This document shows, piece by piece, positions 8,748-17,612 of a DNA stretch of 60,932 bases (its first letter is position 1; each line of letters begins with the position of its first letter). The notes under the pieces were generated by a model. That model worked only from the letters and a program-made list of their open reading frames with translations, had not been told where the DNA came from and ran no database searches. The position numbers and the translations under genes were made by a program. The stretch lies in NCBI GenBank assembly GCA_016718875.1, contig JADKBL010000013.1, forward strand, positions 1-60,932, given 5' to 3'. The DNA comes from Bacteroidota bacterium. Its GTDB lineage: Bacteria; Bacteroidota; Bacteroidia; Bacteroidales; VadinHA17.

Positions 8748-10868
8748 TTATGACTCCCTGAGCGATACCGTTACCCTCACCCCAGGAGGAGATGGCCACT
8801 TATATCGAACCTCTGTTGTTAATGGAGTGTTAGGAACTTCAGTGCCGTCTACAGTTATACCAGTCCAGGAAGCGCCATTGTTATTAGACCAGTCAAATAA
8901 TGTTGGATTGTCTTCAGTGTTAGCACTAGCTACTAGATTGCCGCTGTCATCATAGGCCCTAAAGAAAAGTTTCGCTGGCATAGACGGCGAATACGCCTGT
9001 CGCAGTCTGAAAGCTGAATGAGACGGAATCTCACCATCTCGAGAAGTATTGTCGACAGACCCTTCCCAATTATTAGAGCTCTTGTTAAGCGGCTCATAGT
9101 CAACGTAGATCTCTTCCACCTGAGCAGGGGTTGCGCCATAAGCATTCATGACAATCCAGCCGACGCGTATCTGAGCAAAATTATTTATGGCGAAACTCGA
9201 AAGATCGCCAATAGCTGGCAAATCAACCCAACCCCCAGAAACAGAATCAAAAAGAGGGTCTGACTCCGTGGCTGCGGTACGATACGAATAAGCCAATCGA
9301 CCCGCTCTTGCGTCTTCAAGGCGAACACCCGTGATTGCCTTCAAAACACCAGGAGAAAGACTAAAGACCTTACTGTAAATATAAGAGAACTCAAGCTTGC
9401 TGTCGGACCGAAGATCCTGAACCATCACTCCAGCCTGACCCGTAGTGGCAGAGCAAACAAACGCTCTGCCCCTTGAGACTTCTAAAGAGGTAATCGCAAA
9501 AACTCCGAAATTATCGGTTCTTCGTCCACTGTTCAAAAGCCAAACTGCTTGCTGACTGCCAAAATTTGAAAATATCTGACTGTTAATCCATCTTTTGGAG
9601 AAGAAGTTGCTCGCAGCAGAAGCGTAAACAACTAAACCCATCACTTCAGAATACTGAGCGTGAGTCAATGTAATGCCCGTGTAGTCCATACCAGTTCCTA
9701 ATGTGTTAACAATAGAAGCTGTTGGAAGTGATACCGCTCCAGCGGTGATGTCTGTTAGACGCCAGCAAACAAACTGTGTGGCCGTTGGAAAGAAGTAACA
9801 AAGCTGCCCAGCATTGGATCCGTCAAACATTGTCGCAATTCGTTGCGAGTCTATCAGAAGCGCCGCCCCAGCAAAGCCCGTGGCAATGATAGCTGTTTTC
9901 CTGGAAGCCAAATGAGCACTTGTATGTTGAGCGTACGCCCTTCTAAAGACTGTTCCAGCCGTTATGCTTGTGGCGTTAATTGCCGCACCTCCCGCAGTTG
10001 CAGAAAGCTCAAACGTATTTGCTGTCAAGTTTGTCGCTCTAACGAAATAAACCGCCTGAGCCGTAACCGTTGCAGTAAATCCAGTGGGCGCGTTTGCGGT
10101 AATGATCAAGGGATCGTTCGCATTATACCCATGACCCGTCATGGTAAAGGTTGGAGATCCAGACGATGTTGCAGCGGTAGTTGTTTGGGACGCAAATAGT
10201 ACCGGAGCTATAGTTAAATCAAATCCAAAGTGTTGCAAGGAGGCAGCGGTTCCGTTTGTCAAAATCAATTCAGAACCGTTTAATCCGCAGCCCATTATGC
10301 TAGTGATGTTATTAAGACCTCCAACGCCAGCCGGGTCTTGTGCCATATACATGCCTTTAACATCATCAGCTTGACCAAAAAAAAGCTGAATTGGCACGCC
10401 AGTTGAAAAGTCTGAAAGATCAAGCCTGTTTGCCCTAAATACTCCACCCATGATTGCCGTTGCCGCTGTAGTGCCAACTACGACATGCCAATTAGTTGTG
10501 CCCGTATCAATAACTCTAAAGAATCTAATGACTCCAGCGATGGCAGGAAAAGTAAGAATAACCCTGCCAGCATAAGTAAAAGACTCTTCATCAGAAGGAT
10601 TGAAATTATATAAAAGAAGAGAGGCTGTTCCGCCAGCAGGAATAGACGTAAGCAAAAACAACCTATTGTTATCAGTAAAAAACGCCGCAGTTGGAGACTG
10701 CGTAGAGTCTGTCAGAGTGTCGATAAACTTATTTAGCGGAGCGCCTAAATATGTTTTCCCGCCATAGTTCTTTAATTTGACGTTTCCAACAATTGTAGTT
10801 TTTGTTTTGTCATAGGACGTAACAATGTCGTCTTTTATACCAAGCTTTAAGGCTTCAATTGTACTCAT
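8748..10868 (-). CDS. Large fibre/appendage structural protein, 706 aa
   Basis: A 706-aa beta-rich protein without signal peptide or membrane segment. Residues about 235-310 hold a module common in phage tail proteins, containing TGHGYNANDPLIITAN and then AVYFVRATNLTANTFELS. The flanking regions contain repeated strand-turn patterns compatible with a propeller or beta-helix. The C-terminal 100 residues (SAFRLRQAYSPSMPAKLFFRAYDDSGNLV) look like a separate jelly-roll-like domain. Its place between two other appendage genes supports a tail-fibre or baseplate-appendage role. I cannot name a family. Confidence 0.65.
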   Translation of the reverse strand: MSTIEALKLGIKDDIVTSYDKTKTTIVGNVKLKNYGGKTYLGAPLNKFIDTLTDSTQSPTAAFFTDNNRLFLLTSIPAGGTASLLLYNFNPSDEESFTYAGRVILTFPAIAGVIRFFRVIDTGTTNWHVVVGTTAATAIMGGVFRANRLDLSDFSTGVPIQLFFGQADDVKGMYMAQDPAGVGGLNNITSIMGCGLNGSELILTNGTAASLQHFGFDLTIAPVLFASQTTTAATSSGSPTFTMTGHGYNANDPLIITANAPTGFTATVTAQAVYFVRATNLTANTFELSATAGGAAINATSITAGTVFRRAYAQHTSAHLASRKTAIIATGFAGAALLIDSQRIATMFDGSNAGQLCYFFPTATQFVCWRLTDITAGAVSLPTASIVNTLGTGMDYTGITLTHAQYSEVMGLVVYASAASNFFSKRWINSQIFSNFGSQQAVWLLNSGRRTDNFGVFAITSLEVSRGRAFVCSATTGQAGVMVQDLRSDSKLEFSYIYSKVFSLSPGVLKAITGVRLEDARAGRLAYSYRTAATESDPLFDSVSGGWVDLPAIGDLSSFAINNFAQIRVGWIVMNAYGATPAQVEEIYVDYEPLNKSSNNWEGSVDNTSRDGEIPSHSAFRLRQAYSPSMPAKLFFRAYDDSGNLVASANTEDNPTLFDWSNNNGASWTGITVDGTEVPNTPLTTEVRYKWPSPPGVRVTVSLRES

Positions 10869-10871
10869 GCA

Positions 10872-11327
10872 TTACCCCATATATCTTTCATGCGGCTGAA
10901 TATCAGCATTGAGAATCTCGTTGGCCCTTGCTTGCGTCAAAAATCCGTACGCTACCAAAGCCTGAACTCCACCAATAGTATCAGCGCGATTCAAATCCAC
11001 AAATGTTGCAGCAGCCAAATCATCCACATAAACCTTCAAGCCAACACCCTGCGGCGTTGCCATCGCAGCATACATGCCAGCCTTCTCTTGCATACTCAGT
11101 CGGCTTCTAAAGGCGAGCTTAGTAATAATTCGATTATGCGTTAAAGGGCCGCCACTTTGATTTGTGAAGCCGTCTTTCCCGTCCCAAAGACTTCCAACGG
11201 GAGGGTGTGGATTATAAGACGAAACATCAACTACAGCCTGATATCTGCGCCCAGCATCCGAAATTTGATCTTCATTCAAATCTTCAACAGACTGAACAGT
11301 AAAATCTTGTATCAAAGCCACTATCAT
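10872..11327 (-). CDS. Hypothetical virion-associated protein, 151 aa
   Basis: I do not recognise this protein. Its N-terminal half is polar (VVDVSSYNPHPPVGSLWDG), and the C-terminal half has a clear helical segment (RLSMQEKAGMYAAMA) and ends in ADIQPHERYMG. It may be a small appendage or connector protein, judged only from its position between the 706-aa fibre gene and the peptidase gene. Its start overlaps the end of the upstream peptidase gene by 4 bp (ATGA). Confidence 0.55.
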   Translation of the reverse strand: MIVALIQDFTVQSVEDLNEDQISDAGRRYQAVVDVSSYNPHPPVGSLWDGKDGFTNQSGGPLTHNRIITKLAFRSRLSMQEKAGMYAAMATPQGVGLKVYVDDLAAATFVDLNRADTIGGVQALVAYGFLTQARANEILNADIQPHERYMG

Positions 11328-11818
11328 GAAAGCGCCTTCTTTTGTTTTGCCTCAGATAAAATCTCATAAAGATTGTAAGGCGTTATGATGGATAGGTCTA
11401 TATCTTCTGGCAAGTTTGTTATCCAAGGCGGCAAAGATACTAACAACTCCGTACAAAGCATTCCCTTCCCATTCAATGGATTGGATTTTGGCAAACTCAT
11501 TCTGAACAGCTTGTAAAGCAGACCGCGCCAGCAAAAATATAAAAAGCCAGCCCACTCATACGGATCCTCAGCATGACTATCAAGAATGCTTTGAAATAAA
11601 GCCTCTTGCTGCAAAAGACTGAGATCATAGGACAGCTCAAAAACCACATCATTGGACTTTTTCCAGGCCGAAAACCACTGAAAGTTTACGCCAAGAAAAT
11701 TCGAATGAATAAGCCATTTATCATCAAAAACAAATGCAACATGACTGACTGGCTGATTAAAAGTCCACTTAATAAGCCAAGAAAAAGGCAGCTTTGAGCT
11801 TGTGAATATAACCTTCAT
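11324..11818 (-). CDS. Permuted papain-fold (NlpC/P60, YiiX-like) peptidase or amidase
   Basis: This 164-aa protein has the motif order of circularly permuted NlpC/P60 enzymes (YaeF/YiiX group, family C92). A histidine motif near the start is SHVAFVFDD with H26; the cysteine motif near the end is GMLCTELLV with C122. Family members hydrolyse amide or ester bonds in cell-wall or lipid substrates. In a phage it may help lysis or local wall digestion during entry. A Trp-rich stretch (FLYFCWRGLLYKLF, about 92-105) precedes the cysteine. It is preceded at 3 bp by the membrane GAF protein and followed by a virion-type gene. No signal peptide is seen. Confidence 0.7.
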   Translation of the reverse strand: MKVIFTSSKLPFSWLIKWTFNQPVSHVAFVFDDKWLIHSNFLGVNFQWFSAWKKSNDVVFELSYDLSLLQQEALFQSILDSHAEDPYEWAGFLYFCWRGLLYKLFRMSLPKSNPLNGKGMLCTELLVSLPPWITNLPEDIDLSIITPYNLYEILSEAKQKKALS

Positions 11819-11821
11819 ATT

Positions 11822-12445
11822 TTACTTCGCCTCATAAACAAGTTCGACCGCAAGGTCAGATGCAAACTCAAAAAGACCGTCCAATTGATTGGACGGAATC
11901 AGAACATCCTCAGACAGCCAGCCAACTACAATTATTCCAAAATAATGATTCATAGAGTCCCTTACAGCGCAAATAATTGCAGTACCCACGCCTCCATGCT
12001 TAAGAAGATCTTTAAAGTACGGGTCGCCCCACACACTTCCGTCTGAAGAAATAGCCACTCCTTTAGACGTAATTGCGTCGATAGTTTTAAGAATGCATGA
12101 CACGGGTATGTTCTGATGAAGCGTTGATACGCTCTCCGGATACGACACCCCACGCCTGCAAACTACGTGGGTAAGACTTAACTTCTGGATCGACTGACCT
12201 GAAACGTAATAGTTGCCGTTATGAAATTGGTAAAGAGAAACTCGATCGGCATCAAAAACGCCACGAACCTCTTGAATAGTCGCCTGTATTTTCAAATTTT
12301 TATTCAGAGTCTTCCTTGGATCGAAGAGCGGCTTTTTTTCCAGTGTTTTTTTTAAACGCGAAACCAAATAAGCCACAACGCCCAAAGACAAAATGCCTAA
12401 AACCTGCCCTACTTCCAAGAGAAGCTTCATTAGCTGATCAGTCAT
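11822..12445 (-). CDS. Membrane-anchored GAF-like domain protein
   Basis: The 207-aa protein has one N-terminal transmembrane helix (residues about 7-27, LLEVGQVLGILSLGVVAYLV) and a basic linker. The rest is a GAF-like sensor domain (about 55-205) recognised by VSLYQFHNGNYYVSG and the later AIICAVRDSMNHYFGIIVVGW. GAF domains bind small ligands or heme. This phage version is of unknown ligand and may act in lysis timing or superinfection control next to the peptidase gene. The ribosome site GAGAGG lies in the 3' arm of a hairpin (12450-12482), so translation may be controlled by RNA structure. Codons for SNQLD near the C-terminus contain a copy of the dispersed palindrome. Confidence 0.65.
   Translation of the reverse strand: MTDQLMKLLLEVGQVLGILSLGVVAYLVSRLKKTLEKKPLFDPRKTLNKNLKIQATIQEVRGVFDADRVSLYQFHNGNYYVSGQSIQKLSLTHVVCRRGVSYPESVSTLHQNIPVSCILKTIDAITSKGVAISSDGSVWGDPYFKDLLKHGGVGTAIICAVRDSMNHYFGIIVVGWLSEDVLIPSNQLDGLFEFASDLAVELVYEAK
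11879..11894. repeat. Dispersed palindrome, copy 2
   Basis: Perfect consensus GTCCAATTGATTGGAC, inside the GAF protein gene, encoding SNQLD on the minus strand. Confidence 0.9.
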
Positions 12446-12449
12446 GAAA

Positions 12450-12482
12450 ACCTCTCTCTTTAGAAAATGATAGAAGAGAGGT
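12450..12482 (-). promoter_or_regulatory. Hairpin sequestering the ribosome site of the GAF gene
   Basis: The 8-bp arms ACCTCTCT and AGAGAGGT enclose a 17-base loop. On the minus-strand RNA the 3' arm contains the GAGAGG ribosome site, 5 bases before the ATG at 12445. It could control translation or act as a weak terminator for the C1q-like gene, but the T run after it is short (TTTT). The rest of the 98-bp gap holds an AT-rich stretch without a convincing promoter. Confidence 0.45.
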
Positions 12483-12543
12483 CTTATTTAATCCATTTTT
12501 TTAACGTAAAGGGCTGAATTATGGACGCGAACAACACCAAATC

Positions 12544-13128
12544 TCAATAGCCCCCTACCCACGTGATAGAAACATTGCTCGTAGTAATATCTGACAAAGG
12601 AGGCTGCCCCGAAAAATTTATTGTGGTGTTAGGCCTAAGGTCCATGTATTCACCAACTGCCAGCCTAATATCGCTACAAAATGCCCCTCCGCCAAGAAAT
12701 GTATTAAAAACCGTCAATGTTTTATATGCAACGCCGCCCTTATATATCTGAATCCAACCAACCTGAGGACCAGCGAAATACAAAAAACCCTTGACGATGT
12801 AGAGACCCTTCTTGCTCGATGTGAATCTCCACGGCGAAGGAAACACAGAGACGTTGTTGTAAACATCGTATTCCTTCGACCCGAAGCCAATTGGAATCGT
12901 TGGGCTTGCGGTGGTGTTATTATTCATCCAATAGGAAGCAGATGGCACAGGGGCCTTTAGCGCCGCAATCTCATCAATTAAATATCCAAGCTCAACATTC
13001 GAATTATTTTGCCGAAACTTAAACGTATTCCCAGTAGAGTCATACCAAACTTCACCATCCGCTGGATTTAGAGGCACAGACCCAGACTTAAAAACGATCG
13101 AAGAAAAACGCCTTCCAGTTTTAGACAT
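12544..13128 (-). CDS. C1q/TNF-like fibre tip protein
   Basis: The N-terminal 60 residues are typical of phage fibre proteins (NPADGEVWYDSTGNTFKFRQ, then a short helical region), and residues about 65-194 have the pattern of a C1q/TNF jelly roll. That pattern includes YDVYNNVSVF, the KKGLYIVKGFLYF strand and a final SNVSITWVGGY strand. Such domains form trimers at fibre tips and bind receptors or stabilise the fibre. It directly follows the giant delta-60 protein gene at 10 bp and is likely a partner tip or neighbouring fibre. Confidence 0.65.
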   Translation of the reverse strand: MSKTGRRFSSIVFKSGSVPLNPADGEVWYDSTGNTFKFRQNNSNVELGYLIDEIAALKAPVPSASYWMNNNTTASPTIPIGFGSKEYDVYNNVSVFPSPWRFTSSKKGLYIVKGFLYFAGPQVGWIQIYKGGVAYKTLTVFNTFLGGGAFCSDIRLAVGEYMDLRPNTTINFSGQPPLSDITTSNVSITWVGGY

Positions 13129-13138
13129 TTGCTATCTC

Positions 13139-16100
13139 CTATAGATTTCTGAGTTGATACCTAAGCTTACTATCTATTTCGGTTCCAGACAGAGACGAAG
13201 ACGTGTATTGAAACTGACCCGAAGTCGAAAGACTCAAGATTACCTCTGGAGTATCCCCAACCCAATTGTCATCAAGAATTGCCCAGCCGCCAGCTCCATA
13301 AGAATACGATGCCGCAATTTCACCCTGAGTGATTCTCTCGGTAATAGTGCTTTCGCCGCTCAGATCAAAAGCAACTAGATAGTCTCTCCCAACAACTCCA
13401 CCGTAGTCGGTAAGACTTACTGAGCTTATCAGCAACAACTGATCTGAAGGACGATAAGCAAAAACATGCTCGCTAATAGGAGGCAGAAGGTTTAATCCTG
13501 CAATCGCCAAACTAGAAGACAAATCCAAGCTTCCGTCAGCATTAATTATTACGAACCCGTTAAGCCCAGTCACGCCATCTATGTCGGTAGAATCAGAGCC
13601 CCACACAAGTCTTCCATCAGGTAGCTCAAGAATAGAATAAGCTCCATTGGTAGTAAATCTGCCAGGAGGAGCAAATGTAGCGGTAGTGGCTGCATCAAAA
13701 GTTCCATCAGGGTTGACCACCGCCAAAAGGCTTTCTCCATAAAGAGTATTGACAAGGTATGATACAAAAATTTTGTCATCGCTCCTAACAAATGCCATGG
13801 ACTTGGGAACTGGAAGTATCCCCGCCCATTGACCGTTTATGTTTGTTGCAAAGGTAGAGTTTAGAGTTCCGTCTGGATTTAGTTTAATCAGATAGTCCTG
13901 ACCTGATATACCATCGTAATTTGCAAACGCTCCAAAAACAATAATGCTGGAATCAGACAAGAGCCTAACTTCATAAATCCCCGAAGTATCAAACTTTGAA
14001 CCATCAGAGGCATTCACACAGAAGGATGTGTCAAGAGTTCCATCAGCATTAAGCCTGACAAGACAATCCCTGCCCGTAACCCCATCAAAATTAGTGAAAA
14101 ACCCAAATATAAGTAACTTACCATCAGGCTGCTCGATGGCACCAGTAACAGGGTTATTAAAGTTTCCATCTAAATAAGCAGATGTAAACGAAACGTCTGT
14201 CGTTCCATCTGCATTTAATAAAATGCAATAACTGCGACCAGAAACAGAATTATAGTTAGTAAAATATCCGGTAACCAATATCTTGCCGGATGACAATTCC
14301 AATACATTTTGCTTTGGCACAGTTGCAATGAAAGGATCAACAAACTGGTTGAATTTCCCGCCGTCCGAGGCATTCACACAGAATGCGGAGTCGACTGATC
14401 CATCAGCATTGAGTCGAACCAAGTGGTTCCGACCAGTTACCCCATCATAATTTGTAAAAGTACCTGCAACCAATACTTTTCCATCCGCCTGAGTATATAC
14501 ACCATCAACTGCTGCGTTAAATTTAGCACCATCGCTTGAGTTTGAAACAAACGGATCGTCAAGGGTAACAGCACTAGGGAACGAGAACGCAAGGAGATGA
14601 TCTCGACCCGAAACTGAATCATAGTTGGTCAAATTTAAGGACCCAATAAATAAATTATTATCTGACTGCCGATAAGCAAATGCGAGATTTCGAAATATTG
14701 AAATTTTACTAGAACCAGCAATAACATCACTATCCACAAGCTCTATATTTCCAGCGGAATCAATAATTACAAATCCGTCTAATCCAGAAATGCCGTCGAT
14801 ATTAGTACAGTGGTTTGCAAAGACCAAACGGCCATCTGGAAGCTCGATGGTGTGATAGGTAGGATAATCATTCCACCTTGCTGGAGGAAATATAATATTG
14901 CTTGTGGCAAGATCTAGAGATCCGTCTGAATTTAGAACTGCGTACGAAGATTGTCCATGAATGAAGCCAATAATCACTGATAACAAAATTTTATCGTCAC
15001 TTCTGATAAATGCATGGGCACTCGGCAAAATGATCGGAGGAACACCCGCAAACTGATTGTTTATATTCGAAGCAAACGTGGAATTAAGTGTGCCATCTGA
15101 GTTAAGTTTTATTAAATAATTTTGATTCAAAATCGAATCATAGTCAGTAAACGCACCAAGGACCAAGATAGTGTCATCACTGAAAAGTCTAACCTCGTAA
15201 ACGTCAGTGCTCAGCTTCCCGCCATCACATGCATTTCCACAAAAACTTGTATCTACAGTGCCATCTGAATTAAGCCTAATTAGCCGATTTCTACCAGTAA
15301 CTCCTGCGTAATCCGTGAAGATCCCAAAAAGTAAAATCTTGCCATCACCTTGCTCTACAGCGCCAAGAACGTCTAGATTGAAGTTCCCATCAATATTCGA
15401 CATAAACGTCGTATCAGTCGTACCGTCGCTATTTAATAAAACGCAATAGCTACGACCAACCACAGAATCATAATTAACAAACGAGCCAACAATTAAAATT
15501 TTCCCGGCATTAGCTCCTTGTTTTAGAAGGACTATGGTTTGCTTAGAAAGATAGGAGCCAGATAAAAATGTGTTAAATTTTCCCCCATCTGACGCATTTA
15601 CGCAAAAAGCCGAGTCAACGCTTCCATCAATATTTAATCGAACAACCTTGTTCCTGCCTGTAGTTCCGCCGTAATTAGTAAAATCACCTCCGACAACAAG
15701 CTTGCCATCGTCTTGCACGTTGACTCCGAAGACTGCGGCATTAAACTTAGAGCCATCAGTGGAGTTTGCAAGATATGCAGTATCAAGCACAACAGGACCG
15801 CCAGAAACAGATTCTTCATAAACCCTGGTAATGCCATATAAAACATGAGCAATTTTAGATTCATTTTCATCAAGCAGAAGGTCTTCAATGTCAGCAGGAA
15901 CGACCTGACCGTTCACAATCTGTTGCTCGAAAACCCCACCGCCGCCCGCACCTGGAGCAAAGATATTAATTCGCGAAACTCCAGCAACATCATTTTCAAT
16001 AATATTCGTCGCAGACCCAGCCGTTTTATATGCAGTTGAACTCGTCGCCTGAAGATCAATCCATCCAATCGGAAGGCCGCCAGAAGAAACAAGCTTCCCT

Positions 16101-16456
16101 GGATTTTGAAGGCCAACCAAAGTAGCAGACTGAGCAGACCACTTAACCTTGATTTGACCATTTGGCAGAAGTGCAAATCCAACTCGCCTATAATCCCCTA
16201 CCGTCGTGACAGGAAAAGGAAGCAGGCCGCTAAAGGTCCCCCCAGAAGTTGCCCCTGTCTGAAAGTTTACCCTCGTTAAGGGAACACTAGGAAGATTGCT
16301 TCCAAGCGGAGTCACAGACTGAGAAAGCCCGTCCCCTGTAGCAGGAAGACTGCTTGGTGAAAAATTCAGCCAAGCATCGGGAGAAGGCAAAGTAGCCCTC
16401 ATTCTCAACGGAAAATCTAAATCAGTCTGTTCATTCTGAAGCAAAGTGCGTGGCAT
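13139..16456 (-). CDS. Giant delta-60 repeat double-propeller fibre protein
   Basis: A 1105-aa protein. Residues 1-200 are a fibre attachment region that ends in a Gly-rich segment (GAGGGG, 169-174). From about residue 224 a series of delta-60 type repeats runs to about 1040, each with an element like DGKILLFGIFTDYAGVTGR and then RLNSDGTVDTSF. The repeats fall into two successive copies of about 412 residues (about 224-635 and 636-1040), which match each other blade by blade and imply two propellers from an internal duplication. Delta-60 repeats are usual in secreted bacterial proteins and rare in phage fibres. The start is an ATG with GGGAGG upstream, behind a promoter-like sequence at 16488-16516. 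A receptor-binding role is inferred from position. Confidence 0.75.
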   Translation of the reverse strand: MPRTLLQNEQTDLDFPLRMRATLPSPDAWLNFSPSSLPATGDGLSQSVTPLGSNLPSVPLTRVNFQTGATSGGTFSGLLPFPVTTVGDYRRVGFALLPNGQIKVKWSAQSATLVGLQNPGKLVSSGGLPIGWIDLQATSSTAYKTAGSATNIIENDVAGVSRINIFAPGAGGGGVFEQQIVNGQVVPADIEDLLLDENESKIAHVLYGITRVYEESVSGGPVVLDTAYLANSTDGSKFNAAVFGVNVQDDGKLVVGGDFTNYGGTTGRNKVVRLNIDGSVDSAFCVNASDGGKFNTFLSGSYLSKQTIVLLKQGANAGKILIVGSFVNYDSVVGRSYCVLLNSDGTTDTTFMSNIDGNFNLDVLGAVEQGDGKILLFGIFTDYAGVTGRNRLIRLNSDGTVDTSFCGNACDGGKLSTDVYEVRLFSDDTILVLGAFTDYDSILNQNYLIKLNSDGTLNSTFASNINNQFAGVPPIILPSAHAFIRSDDKILLSVIIGFIHGQSSYAVLNSDGSLDLATSNIIFPPARWNDYPTYHTIELPDGRLVFANHCTNIDGISGLDGFVIIDSAGNIELVDSDVIAGSSKISIFRNLAFAYRQSDNNLFIGSLNLTNYDSVSGRDHLLAFSFPSAVTLDDPFVSNSSDGAKFNAAVDGVYTQADGKVLVAGTFTNYDGVTGRNHLVRLNADGSVDSAFCVNASDGGKFNQFVDPFIATVPKQNVLELSSGKILVTGYFTNYNSVSGRSYCILLNADGTTDVSFTSAYLDGNFNNPVTGAIEQPDGKLLIFGFFTNFDGVTGRDCLVRLNADGTLDTSFCVNASDGSKFDTSGIYEVRLLSDSSIIVFGAFANYDGISGQDYLIKLNPDGTLNSTFATNINGQWAGILPVPKSMAFVRSDDKIFVSYLVNTLYGESLLAVVNPDGTFDAATTATFAPPGRFTTNGAYSILELPDGRLVWGSDSTDIDGVTGLNGFVIINADGSLDLSSSLAIAGLNLLPPISEHVFAYRPSDQLLLISSVSLTDYGGVVGRDYLVAFDLSGESTITERITQGEIAASYSYGAGGWAILDDNWVGDTPEVILSLSTSGQFQYTSSSLSGTEIDSKLRYQLRNL

Positions 16457-16487
16457 GCGACAGGCCTCCCGGATTCCATAAGCATAG

Positions 16488-16516
16488 ATTTTACTTTCTC
16501 GTTCTGTCGACGTAAA
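16488..16516 (-). promoter_or_regulatory. Possible sigma70-type promoter for the delta-60 gene
   Basis: The minus strand reads TTTACG, 17 bases, TAAAAT; a transcript would start about 25 bases before the ATG at 16456. The plus strand of the same segment reads TTTACT (16490-16495), 17 bases, TAAAAT (16513-16518), facing the gene at 16528, so two promoter-like elements overlap almost completely. Confidence 0.45.
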
Positions 16517-16527
16517 ATTAATGTTTT

Positions 16528-17031
16528 ATGAATGATGAAGTTGCATGGATATTTTGTGGCATTACAAAACGAAACGAGGAAGTCTTCTGCTGCCTCGACC
16601 TAGACCTATTTGAAATAATAAAAACATGCAGCACTTTCTTTGACGAAAGAAACAAGGCCTGCTTATTTTACGACAAACAATCAAAGAAACTGAAAACCAT
16701 CAAATCTCTTCTCAAAATAAAAGCCCAAAAATCGTCAAATCAAGTCTTTTGGGACCTGACCCGAACCAACTTTGAACACACAAAAAATCACTGTCCAATT
16801 CCCCTAATCGAAGAAAAACGAGAGGCCATCGCCCTAAGATTCAAAGTGTCGTACTTAAATTCACAGTCAAAACAAAGACGCAGACGAGCCGTCTCAAACA
16901 GCATCGGCGAACAATTTCTATCAGTTGACGAGGCCGCAATCGCTTACTCAATCTCAAAGGCCAGCATCTACTCGGTATGCTCTGGACACAGAAAAACAGC
17001 CGCTACTCTAAAATGGAAATTTGACGACTAG
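16528..17031 (+). CDS. NUMOD1-type DNA-binding protein
   Basis: This is the only plus-strand gene in the fibre region (167 aa). The last 45 residues match the NUMOD1 helix-turn-helix module found at the ends of homing endonucleases: EQFLSVDEAAIAYSISKASIYSV, then SGHRKTAATLKWKF. A basic stretch KQRRRR (114-119) precedes it. The N-terminal 110 residues have several Cys residues but no HNH, GIY-YIG or LAGLIDADG motif, so this may be a homing-enzyme relic or a free-standing regulator. No ribosome site is visible and the promoter-like -10 ends only 9 bp before the ATG, so leaderless translation is possible. Its 3' end overlaps the methyltransferase gene by 4 bp, tail to tail. Confidence 0.6.
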   Translation: MNDEVAWIFCGITKRNEEVFCCLDLDLFEIIKTCSTFFDERNKACLFYDKQSKKLKTIKSLLKIKAQKSSNQVFWDLTRTNFEHTKNHCPIPLIEEKREAIALRFKVSYLNSQSKQRRRRAVSNSIGEQFLSVDEAAIAYSISKASIYSVCSGHRKTAATLKWKFDD

Positions 17032-17612
17032 GGCTTAATCCACCCAATTTGATAATATTTGAAAGCCACTGGAATCCCAAGCTTCTGCATGAAAAACATA
17101 ACCATCATGTGCTTGCCCATCTCTTCAGAATGACGATCATCTACGGCAATCATACAGCCCGAAGGAAGCAGTCTCCAAACAGAAGCTAGCTCGCAAAAAT
17201 GATGAAAGCTGGACTTCAAATGTAGCTCCTCAGACCAATCAAACGAATCAAGATATAACAATCTCAAGTCCTTCAAATCATCTTCGCTCATCTTATTCAA
17301 AAATGACAAAGACTCAGTCTCAACAACATTAACCTTTTTCACTTGCTCACGAGCCGCTTTGCAGCTTTCAGGACTAACATCTAAAGAAATAGCTTTATAA
17401 CCAGGCTTCTCAGAAATCACCCAATCCCAAATAAGCGTGCTCTGACCATCGCCCTCCCAAGCATCCTTTGCCCGAGCTGTTCCAGTTTCGATAATCAAAC
17501 CACCATCATGCTGATCCAGATGCTCAAGCATAAAAAGAAAACCCATCTGACGATGCTGAAGTCTTTTGTACTCTGGCAAACTCATGAATTTTTCTGACAA
17601 TATCTCGCTCAT
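17028..17612 (-). CDS. Class I SAM-dependent methyltransferase
   Basis: A 194-aa protein with a Rossmann-type methyltransferase layout: motif I IETGTAR at residues 41-47, the acidic end of strand 2 in ISLDVSPES, a strand-4 motif LLYLDSFDW, and a later AVDDRHSEEMG. This resembles the Methyltransf_24 group, whose members often modify sugars or small molecules. Its start overlaps the stop of the glycosyltransferase gene by 1 bp, so the two form a pair. With the dTDP-rhamnose genes of the same phage, O-methylation of a glycan is a reasonable but unproven role. Confidence 0.7.
   Translation of the reverse strand: MSEILSEKFMSLPEYKRLQHRQMGFLFMLEHLDQHDGGLIIETGTARAKDAWEGDGQSTLIWDWVISEKPGYKAISLDVSPESCKAAREQVKKVNVVETESLSFLNKMSEDDLKDLRLLYLDSFDWSEELHLKSSFHHFCELASVWRLLPSGCMIAVDDRHSEEMGKHMMVMFFMQKLGIPVAFKYYQIGWIKP

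Noticed and set aside
16793..16803. Half-sites of the dispersed palindrome (GTCCAATT without a partner; also near 22618, 49612 and 50979)
   Set aside because: Only one arm present; expected by chance in this base composition.
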